Below, one piece after another: positions 16,374 through 27,874 of a stretch of DNA of 64,000 nt. The translations under genes and the position numbers were made by a program. Positions within the stretch are counted from its first letter, which is position 1, and each line of letters begins with the position of its first letter. Source of the stretch: Microbacterium sp. USTB-Y (GTDB lineage: Bacteria > Actinomycetota > Actinomycetes > Actinomycetales > Microbacteriaceae); the NCBI RefSeq assembly GCF_023703415.1, contig NZ_JAGMTU010000002.1, positions 434,001 to 498,000 of the forward strand, written 5' to 3'. The notes beneath the pieces were generated by a model that was not told where the DNA came from, did not search any database, and worked only from the letters and a program-made list of their open reading frames with translations.

Positions 16374-17375
16374 TCACTCGGCGAGGGCGCGCTCGCGGCG
16401 CTTCTCGCGGCCCGACGCGATGAGGCTCGCCCCGGTCGCGCCGAGCATCGCGACGACGATCACCGTCAGCGACAGCCAGATCGGCACGTCGGGCGCCCAC
16501 TCGATCGGCTTGCCGCCGTTGATGAACGGGACGCTGTTCTCGTGCATCGCGTGGAGCACGAGCTTCACGCCGATGAATCCGAGGATCACGGCGATGCCGT
16601 AGTGCAGGTAGCGCAGGCGGTCGAGCAGGTCGCCGAGGAGGAAGTAGAGCTGGCGCAGGCCCATCAGCGCGAAGATGTTGGCGGTGAACACCAGGAAGCT
16701 GTTCTGCGTGATGCTGAAGATCGCGGGGATCGAGTCGATCGCGAACATCAGATCCGTGACGCCGATCGTGACGAACACGATGATCATGGGCGTCCACACG
16801 CGCTTGCCGTCGACGACCGTCCGCAGCTTGGGGCCGTCGAAGTCGTCGCTGACGGGGACGAGCCGGCGGACCATGCGCACCGCGAAGCCCTCCTTCGCCG
16901 CGGTCTCGTCCTCCTGCTCCTTCTCCGGCATGGCCTGGCGGATCGCCGTCCAGATGAGGAACGCGCCGAACAGATAGAACACCGGCGCGAAGTTCTCGAT
17001 GATCGTCACGCCCAGGAGGATGAAGATGCCGCGCAGCACGAGGGCGATGATGATGCCCACCATCAGCACTTCCTGCTGCAGCTTCCGCGGCACCGAGAAC
17101 TGGGCCATGATCAGCACGAACACGAAGAGGTTGTCGATCGAGAGGCTGTACTCGAGCGCCCACCCGGTCAGGAACTCGCCGGCGTGCTGTCCTCCGGCCA
17201 CCGCGAGCAGGAGACCGGCGAAACCGAGCGCGAGCGCGACGTAGAAGACGACCCAGAGGGTGGACTCCTTGGTCGAGGGGATGTGCGGGCGCCACCGCAC
17301 GATGAGCAGATCGCCGATGAGGATCAGCAGCAGGACGGCGAGCGAGACGACTTCGAACCAGACGGGAACGTCCAC
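16374..17375 (-). CDS. TerC family integral membrane protein (probable metal exporter)
   Basis: A 333-residue protein with about 8-9 hydrophobic segments and the TerC hallmarks: an acidic pair in SLSIDNLFVFVLIM (helix 3 region) and AIDSIPAIF. TerC/Alx proteins are linked to Mn2+ export and to metalation of exported proteins. The long soluble loop after helix 5 carries acidic and Lys residues. It starts at GTG 17375. The upstream region contains a yybP-ykoY-type Mn2+ riboswitch, which fits a manganese role. Confidence 0.93.
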   Translation of the reverse strand: MDVPVWFEVVSLAVLLLILIGDLLIVRWRPHIPSTKESTLWVVFYVALALGFAGLLLAVAGGQHAGEFLTGWALEYSLSIDNLFVFVLIMAQFSVPRKLQQEVLMVGIIIALVLRGIFILLGVTIIENFAPVFYLFGAFLIWTAIRQAMPEKEQEDETAAKEGFAVRMVRRLVPVSDDFDGPKLRTVVDGKRVWTPMIIVFVTIGVTDLMFAIDSIPAIFSITQNSFLVFTANIFALMGLRQLYFLLGDLLDRLRYLHYGIAVILGFIGVKLVLHAMHENSVPFINGGKPIEWAPDVPIWLSLTVIVVAMLGATGASLIASGREKRRERALAE

Positions 17376-17380
17376 AGGGG

Positions 17381-17505
17381 CCTTTCGGAGGGGTCGGTCA
17401 AACGGCCGAAAGTCTCTCCCTCCGCCGCACGGCGGTCACACGCCCGGAGGCCCGGCGGCGGGCCTCGTGATGACGATCGTGTGAAGTCGGAATACTCCCC
17501 TTCGC
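17381..17505 (-). promoter_or_regulatory. yybP-ykoY-type manganese riboswitch before terC
   Basis: On the minus strand the 5' part carries GAAGGGGAGTA (about 17490-17504) and the 3' part GAGACTTTCGGCC (about 17404-17416), the two most conserved blocks of yybP-ykoY RNA, separated by GC-rich hairpins. CTTTCGG of the 3' block is complementary to CCGAAAG next to the terC start, which includes its AAAGG ribosome-binding site. Ligand binding that holds the 3' block in the P1 stem would free the site and turn translation on. Confidence 0.75.
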
Positions 17506-17511
17506 GGAATC

Positions 17512-17517
17512 AGTCTA
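17512..17517 (-). promoter_or_regulatory. Putative terC promoter -10 box
   Basis: TAGACT on the minus strand just upstream of the riboswitch. It would place the transcript start near 17505, the first base of the aptamer's P1 stem. Confidence 0.5.
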
Positions 17518-17667
17518 CCGGACGCACGCGATCGATGCGTCGTGTCCGCACCGGCAGGATTCGCGGATCGTCCTCCACAATCGGCCGTTCGGCGCAATTC
17601 TCCACAGCTCGGAACATATCGCTGATCAGGGGATTCGAATGTCGGTGGCCCCGAGAAGAATCGGGGT

Positions 17668-19131
17668 ATGACGACGTTGGAAGCGATCGCGGCACTGATC
17701 CCGACCCTTGCGGGGCGGATCCGTGCCGGCGCGAGCGCGTCCGACGTTCAGGAGGTCATCGCGGGACTCGGTGATGCGGAGACGATCGCGGCATGTCAGG
17801 AGGCGGTCGAGATCGGCCGTCTCACGGAGCAGATCCAGCTGCTCTGCGCCGGGCAGATCGCACGCCGGTCCAGCCGATCGGCGGGGCACGCAGGGCTGGC
17901 GCAGTCGCGAGGGCACCGCTCCGCGGCGTCGTTGATCCAGGAGCTCGCCGGCACAACCAAGAGCGAGGCGGCACGCCAGGTGCGCGTCGGAGAGGCGCTC
18001 CTCGAAGACGAGGTGCGCGACGACAGCCCGGCGGAGACCGGCGATGCCACACGGTCGTCGGAACCGCCGTCGTCAGAACCGTCCTCGGGCGATTGGCGGG
18101 AGCCGCTCCGAACCGGGCTGCGATCGGGAACGCTGACCTCCGCCCAGTTCGACGCGATCCGCAGCGGACTCGGCGATCCGCCGGAGGACGCCGCGGCCGC
18201 CTGGGCGCAGGCCGCCGCGCAGCTCATCGAGGAGGCGCCGCAACGCACCGTGGAAGAGCTGGGGGCGTCGGCGCGAGCGATCCGAGACCTGCTGGACCCG
18301 GAGGGCACCCAGGCGCGATTCAACGCCCGATACGAGCGCCGCTCGTTCCGGACCTGGTTCGACCATGAGGGCGTACGGCATGCCTCGGCGGTCTTCGACG
18401 ACGAGGGCGGAGCTTTCGTCGATGCGGTCTTCGCGTCTGCACTGCGTCCGCGCCGGGGCGGCCCGCGGTTCGTCGACGCCGACGAGAACGCACGAGCGGC
18501 GGACCTCACCGCCGACCCCCGCACGAACGAGCAGCTCTCCTACGACCTGCTGCTGGATCTGATCCGCGCCGGCGCGCTCGCCGAACCGGAAGTCGTCTTC
18601 GGAACGCGCCAGGCCGGGCTGCGACTGGTGCAGACCGTCGACCGGCACGGCGATTCTGCCCCGATCGCGATCAGCGAGGACGGACTGACGGCGCTGCCGG
18701 CGGCCGTTGCAGAACGGCGGATCTGCGAGGCCGGCACCGTTCCCGTGACCGTAGACGGGTGCGGGAATCCCCTCGACGTCGGTCGCGAATCGCGGCTGTT
18801 CACGCCCCGGCAGCGCATCGGCCTCGCGATCCGCGACGGCGGATGCCGGTGGACCGGCTGCGATCGGCCCGCGTCATACTGCGAGGCGCATCACATCGAC
18901 GAGTGGGCACGCGATAACGGACGCACCGACATCGACCGCGGGATCCTGCTCTGCCGCTTCCACCACATGCGGTTGCACCACGGCGGATGGCGGATCACCC
19001 GTATCGGGACGGACGACTTCGTGCTGCACGACCGCGGCGGTGAACGCACCACGCTCCGACCGAGGCTCCCCGTCCGCTACGCCTGGGGCGACGTGGATCC
19101 TCCTACGAGGCGGTTCCACCCCGCCGCCTGA
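17668..19131 (+). CDS. DUF222 / HNH endonuclease domain protein (13E12 repeat family)
   Basis: A 487-residue protein with an N-terminal DUF222 helical domain (about residues 1-330, interrupted by a Ser/Pro/Glu-rich linker near residues 115-140) and a C-terminal HNH nuclease. The nuclease has CRWTGCD, CEAHHIDEW and LCRFHHMRLH, giving the Zn-binding Cys pairs and catalytic His. These proteins are multicopy in many actinobacteria (13E12 family) and their role is unknown. The gene stands alone, with AAGAAT 6 nt upstream of the ATG as a weak -10 candidate. Confidence 0.92.
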   Translation: MTTLEAIAALIPTLAGRIRAGASASDVQEVIAGLGDAETIAACQEAVEIGRLTEQIQLLCAGQIARRSSRSAGHAGLAQSRGHRSAASLIQELAGTTKSEAARQVRVGEALLEDEVRDDSPAETGDATRSSEPPSSEPSSGDWREPLRTGLRSGTLTSAQFDAIRSGLGDPPEDAAAAWAQAAAQLIEEAPQRTVEELGASARAIRDLLDPEGTQARFNARYERRSFRTWFDHEGVRHASAVFDDEGGAFVDAVFASALRPRRGGPRFVDADENARAADLTADPRTNEQLSYDLLLDLIRAGALAEPEVVFGTRQAGLRLVQTVDRHGDSAPIAISEDGLTALPAAVAERRICEAGTVPVTVDGCGNPLDVGRESRLFTPRQRIGLAIRDGGCRWTGCDRPASYCEAHHIDEWARDNGRTDIDRGILLCRFHHMRLHHGGWRITRIGTDDFVLHDRGGERTTLRPRLPVRYAWGDVDPPTRRFHPAA

Positions 19132-19164
19132 CGCGCCCCGGCACCCAGCGATCCGACGGCCGGC

Positions 19165-19974
19165 TCAGACCTCGTCGAGCGCGTCGGGCGTGTCGACCGC
19201 GCCGCCGAAGCGACGGTCACGGGAGAGGTAGATCCCGATCGCACGCCACAGCTCCTCGCGCGAGAAGTCCGGCCAGAGCGTGTCCAGGAAGACCATCTCC
19301 GCATACGCCGACTGCCAGAGCAGGAAGTTCGACGTGCGCTGCTCCCCCGAGCTGCGCAGGAAGAGATCGACGTCCGGCATGTCGGGGATGTACAGGTGCC
19401 GGCGGATCGCCTTCTCCGTGATCGCACTCGGGCGCATCCGCCCGGCCTTCACGTCCTCGGCGATCGCGCGCATCGCATCCACGAGCTCCACCCGGCCGCC
19501 GTAGTTGATGCACATGGTCAGCGTGAGCGTGTCGTTGCCGCGCGTCAGCTCCGACGCGTACTCCAGCTCCTTGATGACGGATCCCCATAGGCGTGGTTTG
19601 CGCCCCGCCCACCGGATCCGCACTCCCCACTCGTTGAGCTGATCGCGGCGCCGGTGCAGCACGTCGCGGTTGTACCCCATGAGGAAGCGCACCTCCTCCG
19701 GGGAGCGCGCCCAGTTCTCGGTCGAGAACGCGTACACGCTCAGGTGCTTGACGCCGGCCTGGATCGCGCCGGCCACGACATCGAGCAGCACCTCCTCCCC
19801 CGCCTTGTGCCCCTCGATGCGGTTGAGTCCGCGTCGGTTCGCCCATCGGCCGTTGCCGTCCATGACGATCGCCACGTGGTTCGGCACCGCCGGGAACGCA
19901 GGCGGTTGAACGCCGGTCCAGTCCAGCGGGCGGTACGGGACGGCGTCCTTATGCGTGTACGGCTTGGGGCTCAA
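19165..19974 (-). CDS. uppS: Isoprenyl transferase (undecaprenyl/decaprenyl diphosphate synthase)
   Basis: cis-Prenyltransferase making the polyprenyl diphosphate lipid carrier for wall synthesis. The protein has [10 protein letters not shown] with catalytic Asp, the GHKAGEE block, [10 protein letters not shown] and [20 protein letters not shown] chose the TTG at 19974, overlapping the recO stop as TTGA and preceded by GGAGGG at 6 nt, giving 269 residues; an ATG at 20025 would overlap recO by 55 nt. Whether the product is C50 or C55 cannot be told from sequence. Confidence 0.93.
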   Translation of the reverse strand: MSPKPYTHKDAVPYRPLDWTGVQPPAFPAVPNHVAIVMDGNGRWANRRGLNRIEGHKAGEEVLLDVVAGAIQAGVKHLSVYAFSTENWARSPEEVRFLMGYNRDVLHRRRDQLNEWGVRIRWAGRKPRLWGSVIKELEYASELTRGNDTLTLTMCINYGGRVELVDAMRAIAEDVKAGRMRPSAITEKAIRRHLYIPDMPDVDLFLRSSGEQRTSNFLLWQSAYAEMVFLDTLWPDFSREELWRAIGIYLSRDRRFGGAVDTPDALDEV

Positions 19975-20699
19975 CGGTTTCCCTCCACGAGCGAGAGCGA
20001 GCGGATCCCCCGCTCGAGATGCCACTGGGCATAGGCGGCGATGACGCCGGACGCGGCCGCGGTCTCACGATCGGACGCGGCGTCCACGCGCTCCCAGTCC
20101 CCGGCGAGAAGGGCGCGGAGCACCTCGATCGCCGTAGCCGGGATCCGCGGACTGCCGACGGGAGCGCACTCGTCGCAGACGATGCCCCCCATCTGCGCCA
20201 CGAAGACCGTGTGCGCTCCGGGCTTCGCGCACCGGGCGCAGTCGCTGAACGACGGGGCCCAGCCCGACAGCGCCATGACGCGCAGCAGATACGAATCGAG
20301 GATGCTGCGACTCGCGTGCTCGCCCCGGGCGAGGGCGCGCAGGCCGCCGACGAGCAGCAGATACTGCTCGGGCGTCGCCTCCGCGTCGTTGAGCCGGTCC
20401 GCCGTCTCGACCATGGCGTTCGCCGCCGTGTAGCGGTCGTAGTGCAGCGCGATGTCGGCGCCGTAGGAGCCGAGCGACTCCGCCTGCTGCACGATGTCGA
20501 GCGAGCGCCCCTGGTACAGCTGCACGTCCGCGACCATGAACGGCTCGAGGCGCGAGCCGAACTTCGACGAGGTGCGCCGCACCCCCTTCGCCACGGCCCG
20601 GACCTTGCCGTGCGCGCGCGACAGCATCGTGACGATCCGGTCCGCCTCACCGAGTTTGTGGGTGCGCAGGATCACCGCTTCGTCTCGGTAGGTGGGCAT
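19971..20699 (-). CDS. recO: DNA repair protein RecO
   Basis: Mediator of RecF-pathway recombination that loads RecA on SSB-coated DNA. The 242-residue protein has the OB-fold start [23 protein letters not shown] and the C-terminal four-Cys zinc site (CARC ... CDEC). It is the first gene of the pair recO-uppS, coupled by a 4-nt overlap. It is divergent from the TRIC gene, with a 35-nt spacer. Confidence 0.95.
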   Translation of the reverse strand: MPTYRDEAVILRTHKLGEADRIVTMLSRAHGKVRAVAKGVRRTSSKFGSRLEPFMVADVQLYQGRSLDIVQQAESLGSYGADIALHYDRYTAANAMVETADRLNDAEATPEQYLLLVGGLRALARGEHASRSILDSYLLRVMALSGWAPSFSDCARCAKPGAHTVFVAQMGGIVCDECAPVGSPRIPATAIEVLRALLAGDWERVDAASDRETAAASGVIAAYAQWHLERGIRSLSLVEGNR

Positions 20700-20734
20700 T
20701 CCTCGATCATCCCACTCCCGGGGACAATAGAGCT

Positions 20735-21421
20735 GTGACCGAACCGACCTTCACCATCCCGCTCTGGGCCGATCTGCTGGGCGTGGGCCTGGGCGGCGTG
20801 CAGGGCGCGATGTTCGCGAGCGGCTTCCGGGGCGAGCGCCGCCTGGACCTTCTCGGCGTGGCCATCATCGGCATCATGATCGGCATGGGCGGCGGACTCA
20901 TCCGCGACATCCTGCTGGGGCAGCCGCCCGCATCCCTCCAAAGCAACGGGTATCTGCTCACCGCCGGCGGGGCAGCTCTCGTCGGAATGCTGCTGGCCGG
21001 GCTCTTCCAGCGGCTCAACGCCGTGGTCGTGGGGCTCGACGCTGTCGTGATCGGCATGTTCGGCGCCTTCGGGACGAGCAAGGCGATCGCGTTCGGTTTG
21101 CCGGAGGTCCCGGCGATCTTCATCGGGGTGTGCGCCGCCGCCGGCGGCGGAGTGCTGCGCGACGTGCTCATGGGCCTTCCGGTGTCGATCATGCACGTGG
21201 GTTCGCTGTACGCGGTCGCCGCAGGGGCCGGCTGCGCCTTCATCGTGATCGCGCACGGTCTGGGGATGGGGATCGTGCTCGCGGCCGTCATCGGGATCGT
21301 CGTGACCGCCGTGATCCGCGTCCTCGCCGTCGTCTTCGATCTGTCGCTGCCGGAGCAGCGCGCCCTCTACCGTCGCCGTGTCGCGGCCGAGACGGGCATG
21401 ATCCCGATCATCAAGCCCTGA
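20735..21421 (+). CDS. TRIC-type (UPF0126) membrane protein
   Basis: A 228-residue membrane protein with about 7 hydrophobic segments and two UPF0126 repeats, each with the Gly-rich kink and RD motif ([11 protein letters not shown] and [11 protein letters not shown]). Bacterial homologues of TRIC channels form trimeric monovalent cation channels; the substrate here is inferred only from family. It starts with GTG; GACAAT lies 6 nt upstream as a -10 candidate. It is convergent with leuA, with a palindromic terminator between. Confidence 0.9.
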   Translation: MTEPTFTIPLWADLLGVGLGGVQGAMFASGFRGERRLDLLGVAIIGIMIGMGGGLIRDILLGQPPASLQSNGYLLTAGGAALVGMLLAGLFQRLNAVVVGLDAVVIGMFGAFGTSKAIAFGLPEVPAIFIGVCAAAGGGVLRDVLMGLPVSIMHVGSLYAVAAGAGCAFIVIAHGLGMGIVLAAVIGIVVTAVIRVLAVVFDLSLPEQRALYRRRVAAETGMIPIIKP

Positions 21422-21471
21422 CCCGCGTCGCGGCTCTCCGGGAGCAGGCCGAAAGACCCGGGCAGACGTCT

Positions 21472-21509
21472 GCGCCCCGGTCCCGGCAGATCTGCCGGGA
21501 CCGGGGCGC
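21472..21509. terminator. Bidirectional 38-bp palindrome between the TRIC gene and leuA
   Basis: A perfect 38-nt palindrome centred on AGATCT, arms starting GCGCCCCGGTCC. It is the obvious shared terminator of the two convergent genes. A shorter 12-bp palindrome (GCAGAC/GTCTGC) touches its left edge. Confidence 0.75.
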
Positions 21510-21591
21510 GGGCGCAGTCACGCGGGCTGTGGCGCCGCGGACGTGTCCTCCGCACACGGGGTGACGGTGCGGAGAAGCGTGGTGGGGCCGC

Positions 21592-23610
<2,019 letters not shown>

Positions 23611-23626
23611 TTATCGAGGAGCAGCC

Positions 23627-25048
23627 GTGCAGTACATCTCCACCCGCGGCGGCGGGGAGCCGAAGACCTACAGCGAGGCGCTCCTGGAGGGCCTCGCCAT
23701 CGACGGCGGCCTGCTCGTGCCGGAGCGTCTTCCGATGGTGGACGCCGCGACGCTGGAGTCCTGGCGCGGGCTCGGCTATGCGGAGCTCGCCACCGAGGTG
23801 CTGGGGCTCTTCGCCACTGACATCCCCCGCGACGACCTCGCCGCGCTGTGCGCCGCCGCCTACTCCCCCGAGGTCTTCGCGGCTCCGGTCCCGCTCACCC
23901 CGATCGGGGACGGGATCTCCCTCGTGGGTCTTTCCGAGGGGCCCACACTCGCGTTCAAGGACATGGCGATGCAGTTCCTCGGGCAGGCGCTCGAGTACGC
24001 GCTGGAGCGCACCGGCGGCGTGCTGAACATCGTCGGCGCGACCTCGGGCGACACCGGTTCCGCGGCCGAGCACGCGCTGCGCGGCAAGGACCGGATCAGT
24101 GTGTTCATGCTCTCGCCGCAGGGACGGATGAGCGCGTTCCAGCGTGCCCAGATGTACTCGCTGCAGGACGCGAACGTGCACAACATCGCGGTCGACGGCG
24201 TCTTCGACGACTGCCAGAACCTCGTCAAGGACCTCGCCGGCGATCTCGACTTCAAGAACGCGCAGCACCTCGGCGCCGTGAACTCCATCAACCTCGCCCG
24301 GATCACCGCCCAGGTCGTCTACTACTTCTGGGCCTGGCTGCGGGCCACCGACGCCGTCGCACCGTCCGAGCGGGCGGGCTTCGAGGTGTCGTTCGCCGTG
24401 CCGTCCGGGAACTTCGGGAACATCCTCTCCGGCTTCTTCGCCCGTGGGATGGGCCTGCCGATCCGCCGGCTCGTGCTCGCCGCGAACGAGAACAACGTGC
24501 TGGACGAGTTCTTCCGCACCGGGGTCTACCGTCCGCGCAGCGCGGCGCAGACGCTCGCGACATCCAGCCCGTCGATGGACATCTCCAAGGCGTCGAATCT
24601 GGAGCGCTTCATCTACGACCTCGTCGGCCGGGATGCGGAGCGCGTCCGCGCGGCGTGGAGCGATCTCGCATCGAGCGGCAGCTTCGACTTCACCGCGGAT
24701 CTCCACCGCTTCGCCGACGAGTTCGGGATCGTCAGCGGCACCAGCACCCATGCCGACCGGCTCGCCACGATCCGCGCCGTCCACGAGGAGACCGGCACGA
24801 TCATCGATCCGCACACCGCGGACGGCGTGAAGGTCGCGCGGGAGTTCGTCGAGGACGCCGTGCCCATGCTCGTTCTGGAGACCGCGAAGCCCGAGAAGTT
24901 CGGGGAGACGATCACCGAGGCGCTCGGGATCGAGCTGCCGCTCTCCGCAGAACTGCAGGCTCTGCTCGCCGCCCCGCAGCGCGTCACCGAGATCCCGAAC
25001 GACGAGGCCGTGCTCCGCGAGATCATCGAGACGAGCGCTCTGCACTGA
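23627..25048 (+). CDS. thrC: Threonine synthase
   Basis: PLP enzyme converting O-phosphohomoserine to threonine. The 473-residue protein has the N-terminal threonine synthase domain (YISTRGG...YSEALLEGLAIDGGLLVPE) and the PLP lysine in LAFKDMAMQ (Lys111), followed by GATSGDTGSAAEHAL and VPSGNFGNILSG. This is the longer class seen in E. coli and Corynebacterium. I chose GTG 23627 because GAGGAG lies 6 nt upstream; the frame is open further upstream without family similarity. It is separated from the usual hom-thrB neighbours. Confidence 0.95.
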   Translation: MQYISTRGGGEPKTYSEALLEGLAIDGGLLVPERLPMVDAATLESWRGLGYAELATEVLGLFATDIPRDDLAALCAAAYSPEVFAAPVPLTPIGDGISLVGLSEGPTLAFKDMAMQFLGQALEYALERTGGVLNIVGATSGDTGSAAEHALRGKDRISVFMLSPQGRMSAFQRAQMYSLQDANVHNIAVDGVFDDCQNLVKDLAGDLDFKNAQHLGAVNSINLARITAQVVYYFWAWLRATDAVAPSERAGFEVSFAVPSGNFGNILSGFFARGMGLPIRRLVLAANENNVLDEFFRTGVYRPRSAAQTLATSSPSMDISKASNLERFIYDLVGRDAERVRAAWSDLASSGSFDFTADLHRFADEFGIVSGTSTHADRLATIRAVHEETGTIIDPHTADGVKVAREFVEDAVPMLVLETAKPEKFGETITEALGIELPLSAELQALLAAPQRVTEIPNDEAVLREIIETSALH

Positions 25049-25121
25049 TCCTCGCCCGAGCAGGCCGGAATCGGGAGCGACTCTCAGGCCGACGGGATCC
25101 CGCGGCGGCCGGCGTGGCGGA

Positions 25122-25127
25122 TAGTCT
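25122..25127 (+). promoter_or_regulatory. Putative -10 box of the DUF2207 gene
   Basis: TAGTCT with 7 nt to the ATG at 25135, leaderless geometry. Confidence 0.45.
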
Positions 25128-25134
25128 GGCTCGC

Positions 25135-26924
25135 ATGACGGCTCGATCGCGCGCCCGCCTATTCGCCCTGCTCGGCGCCTTCGCGCTCGTGCTGGCCCCT
25201 CTGCTCGCGGTCCCGGCCGCGCACGCCGACGCGAACGACTTCTCCTACGCCTCCTGGGACGCCCGGTACGACCTCGGTCGAGACGCCTCCGGCCGGGCGA
25301 CCCTCGCGGTGACCGAGACCCTGGTGGCGGACTTCCCGGAGTTCGATCAGAACCACGGCATCATCCGCGGCCTGCCGACCTGGTACGACGGCGCACCGCT
25401 CGGCTTGCACATCGTCTCGATCACCGACGGCTCCGGTCGTGCGCTGCCGTACGACGACGGCGACACGGAGAACGGCGAACGCCAGATCCGGATCGGCGAT
25501 CCCGACAGCTTCCAGCACGGTCCCACCACCTACGTGATCCGCTACACGATGCGCGACGTCGTGCACCGTCCGACGGACCGCCGGATCGACGAGTGGTACT
25601 GGAATCTGCTGCCGTTGAGCTCGCAGCAGCCGATCGCCCGCTTCTCCGCCACCCTCGGCATCGCGCCGGAGCTGGCGTCGGCGAGCATCGCGGCGCCGTC
25701 CTGCTACATCGGGGCGATCGGATCCACCACGCCGTGCACGCTGTCCGCCGGCGCTGACGGCGCCTACTCCGTCTCCGCCGAGGACCTCCCCGCAGCGAGC
25801 GGCGTGACGGTGGCGTTCCCGATGCGCGCCGGCACCTTCGCCCCCGCGCCGGCCCGCCAGCCCGACCCGATGACCGACGTCGTCCCGTATCCGGTCGCCG
25901 GAGCCGGAGTGATGCTCGCGATCGGCGGCCCGATCCTGGGGATCGCCCTGCTGCGGCGAAGGGGACGCCGAGGCGGACGCGGGATCGTGGTCGCCCAGTA
26001 CGACGTGCCGGCGACGCTGCCGCCGCTGCTCGCCGCCGAGATCGAGGGACGCCGGTCCGTCGCTAACGCCGCGGAGATGGTGCACCTCGCCGTGCACAAG
26101 GCCCTGCGCATCGCCGACGGGGAGAGCAAGCCGGTGCTGGAGCTGAGGGATCCGACGATCGCCCCGGATCCGCTCGACGCAGCAGCGCTGCAGGCGCTGT
26201 TCCCCTCGCAGCCCGTCGGCACGACCCTCGCCCTCGCGGTTCCGGACGACGCCCTCGTCGGGCGCCTGAAGGCCCTGGACGCTTCCGCCCGCGCCGCCGC
26301 GTTCGACCGCGGACTGCTCGTGCGGCGCCGGGCGGCGCTCGCGATCGGACTGAGCGCCCTCGGAATCGTCGCGGGCCTCACCGCCGTCGCCCTCGCCGTG
26401 CCGGGTCTGGCGGTCGGCCGCCCGGCCGCGATCGCCACTTTCGTCGTCGCCATCGTGGCGACGGTCGTCGCGGTCGTATCGCTCATCGTCTCGCTTCCGC
26501 GGCGCGCCGTGCTCACCCCGCAGGGCGCCGAGACCCGCGAGTACCTGCTCGGCGTGCGCGAGTACATTGGGCTCGCCGAGGCGGACCGGATCCGGATGCT
26601 GCAGTCGTATCGCGGCGCCGAACGCCGCGCGGACGGCAGCGTGGATGTCGTGGTGCTGTACGAGCGGCTTCTGCCGTACGCGATGCTCTTCGGCCTGGAA
26701 CGCGAATGGGGCGAGGTGCTGACCGTGCAGTACGAGCGCGACGGCACCGTGCCCGGCTGGTACCCCGGCTATTCCGGAAGCAGCTTCGCCGGCTCGCTGT
26801 CCGGCATGAACAGCTCGCTCAGCGCCACCCCGACGCCCAGCTCTTCGTCGTCATCGTCGAGCGGATCCTTCGGCGGCGGTTCGTCGGGAGGGGCGGCGGA
26901 GGCGGATCGTCCGGCGGATGGTGA
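25135..26924 (+). CDS. DUF2207 membrane protein, frameshifted near the C-terminus
   Basis: A DUF2207 family protein: signal peptide (residues 1-32, ending AHA), an extracytoplasmic beta-rich DUF2207 domain (about 33-240), a transmembrane helix (about 257-280), a cytoplasmic segment, two further helices (about 400-450), and a Ser/Gly-rich tail. Family members end in a long Gly run and Trp. Here the run of four G at 26890-26893 leaves the frame one base short: in the original frame translation runs on for over 1 kb antisense to the next gene, while one extra G restores GGGGGSSGGW and a TGA at 26922-26924. This is either a sequencing error or a real slippage site. Function is unknown. Confidence 0.8.
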
Positions 26925-26931
26925 CGGGCGC

Positions 26932-27873
26932 CTAGGGGATCAGCGCGAGCTTGCCGCCCGGATGCTCCTCGGCGAGGAACCGGGTCGCCTCGACGGCGTC
27001 CGCGAGCGGATAGGTCCGCGCGAGCGGAACCACGAGGAGCCCTTCGTCGGCGAGCCGGACGAGTTCGCCGCGGATCCCGTCCCGGAACGCGGCGCTCGCC
27101 GGCTGCGATCCGGCGATGCTGAGGAAGCCGTGCTCGGCGGCGCGCGCGGGGGCCGCGATCGTGACGATCCGGGCGCGGTCCGCGACGAGCGCGAGGGACA
27201 CGTCCACCGCCTCGTCGGTGCCGACCGCATCGAGAGCCGCGTGCACCGGGAGATCGAGCGCCCGCACCCGGCCGAGGAGTCCCTCTCCGTACGCCACGGG
27301 GATCCCGGCGAAACGGCGCACGCGCTCGGCGCCCGCCGCGCTCGCGGTGCCGATCACCCGGATGCCGCGCAGCGCGGCGAGCTGCAGCACCATGACGCCG
27401 ACCGCACCCGACGCGCCGTGCAGGAGGATCGTCTCCCCCGCGCGGGCCTGCACGCGCTCGAGCATCTCGGCGGCCGTCGTACCGGCGAGCAGCAGATTCG
27501 CCGCCTCCGCGTGCGACAGAGGGGCCGGTTTGCGGAACGCCTTCTCGGCAGGGAACGTGAGCGAGGTCGCATAGCCGCCCTGCACGCGGAACGCGATCAC
27601 CTCGTCGCCGAGCCGTGCCTCGCCGGATCCGATCGTCGTGCCGGGACCGATCGCGGTGATCTCGCCCGAGATCTCGTAGCCGATCGGCACGGGGAGGGCG
27701 ACACCCGCGCGAGGGGCCGCGACGTGCTTGCGGTCCGCCGGGTTCATCCCCGCGGCCCGCACGCGCACCGTGACCTCCCCCGGACCCGGTGCCGGCACCG
27801 TCGCATCGACGAGGCGCCACTGCTCCGGCGGCCCCCAGACCGGGGCGATCCACTGCCGCGCCGCGGAGCCCAT
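26932..27873 (-). CDS. Zinc-independent MDR / quinone-oxidoreductase-like NADP-dependent reductase
   Basis: A 313-residue medium-chain dehydrogenase/reductase with an N-terminal GroES-like domain (GEVTVRVRAAGMNPADRK, PIGYEISGEI) and an NAD(P)-binding domain with HGASGAVGVMVLQLA. It lacks the catalytic Zn ligands Cys and His of alcohol dehydrogenases, as in the quinone oxidoreductase/zeta-crystallin branch. It starts 1 nt after era ends, so it is the last gene of that operon, and it is convergent with the DUF2207 gene (7 nt apart). The substrate is unknown. Confidence 0.88.
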   Translation of the reverse strand: MGSAARQWIAPVWGPPEQWRLVDATVPAPGPGEVTVRVRAAGMNPADRKHVAAPRAGVALPVPIGYEISGEITAIGPGTTIGSGEARLGDEVIAFRVQGGYATSLTFPAEKAFRKPAPLSHAEAANLLLAGTTAAEMLERVQARAGETILLHGASGAVGVMVLQLAALRGIRVIGTASAAGAERVRRFAGIPVAYGEGLLGRVRALDLPVHAALDAVGTDEAVDVSLALVADRARIVTIAAPARAAEHGFLSIAGSQPASAAFRDGIRGELVRLADEGLLVVPLARTYPLADAVEATRFLAEEHPGGKLALIP

Positions 27874-27874
27874 G

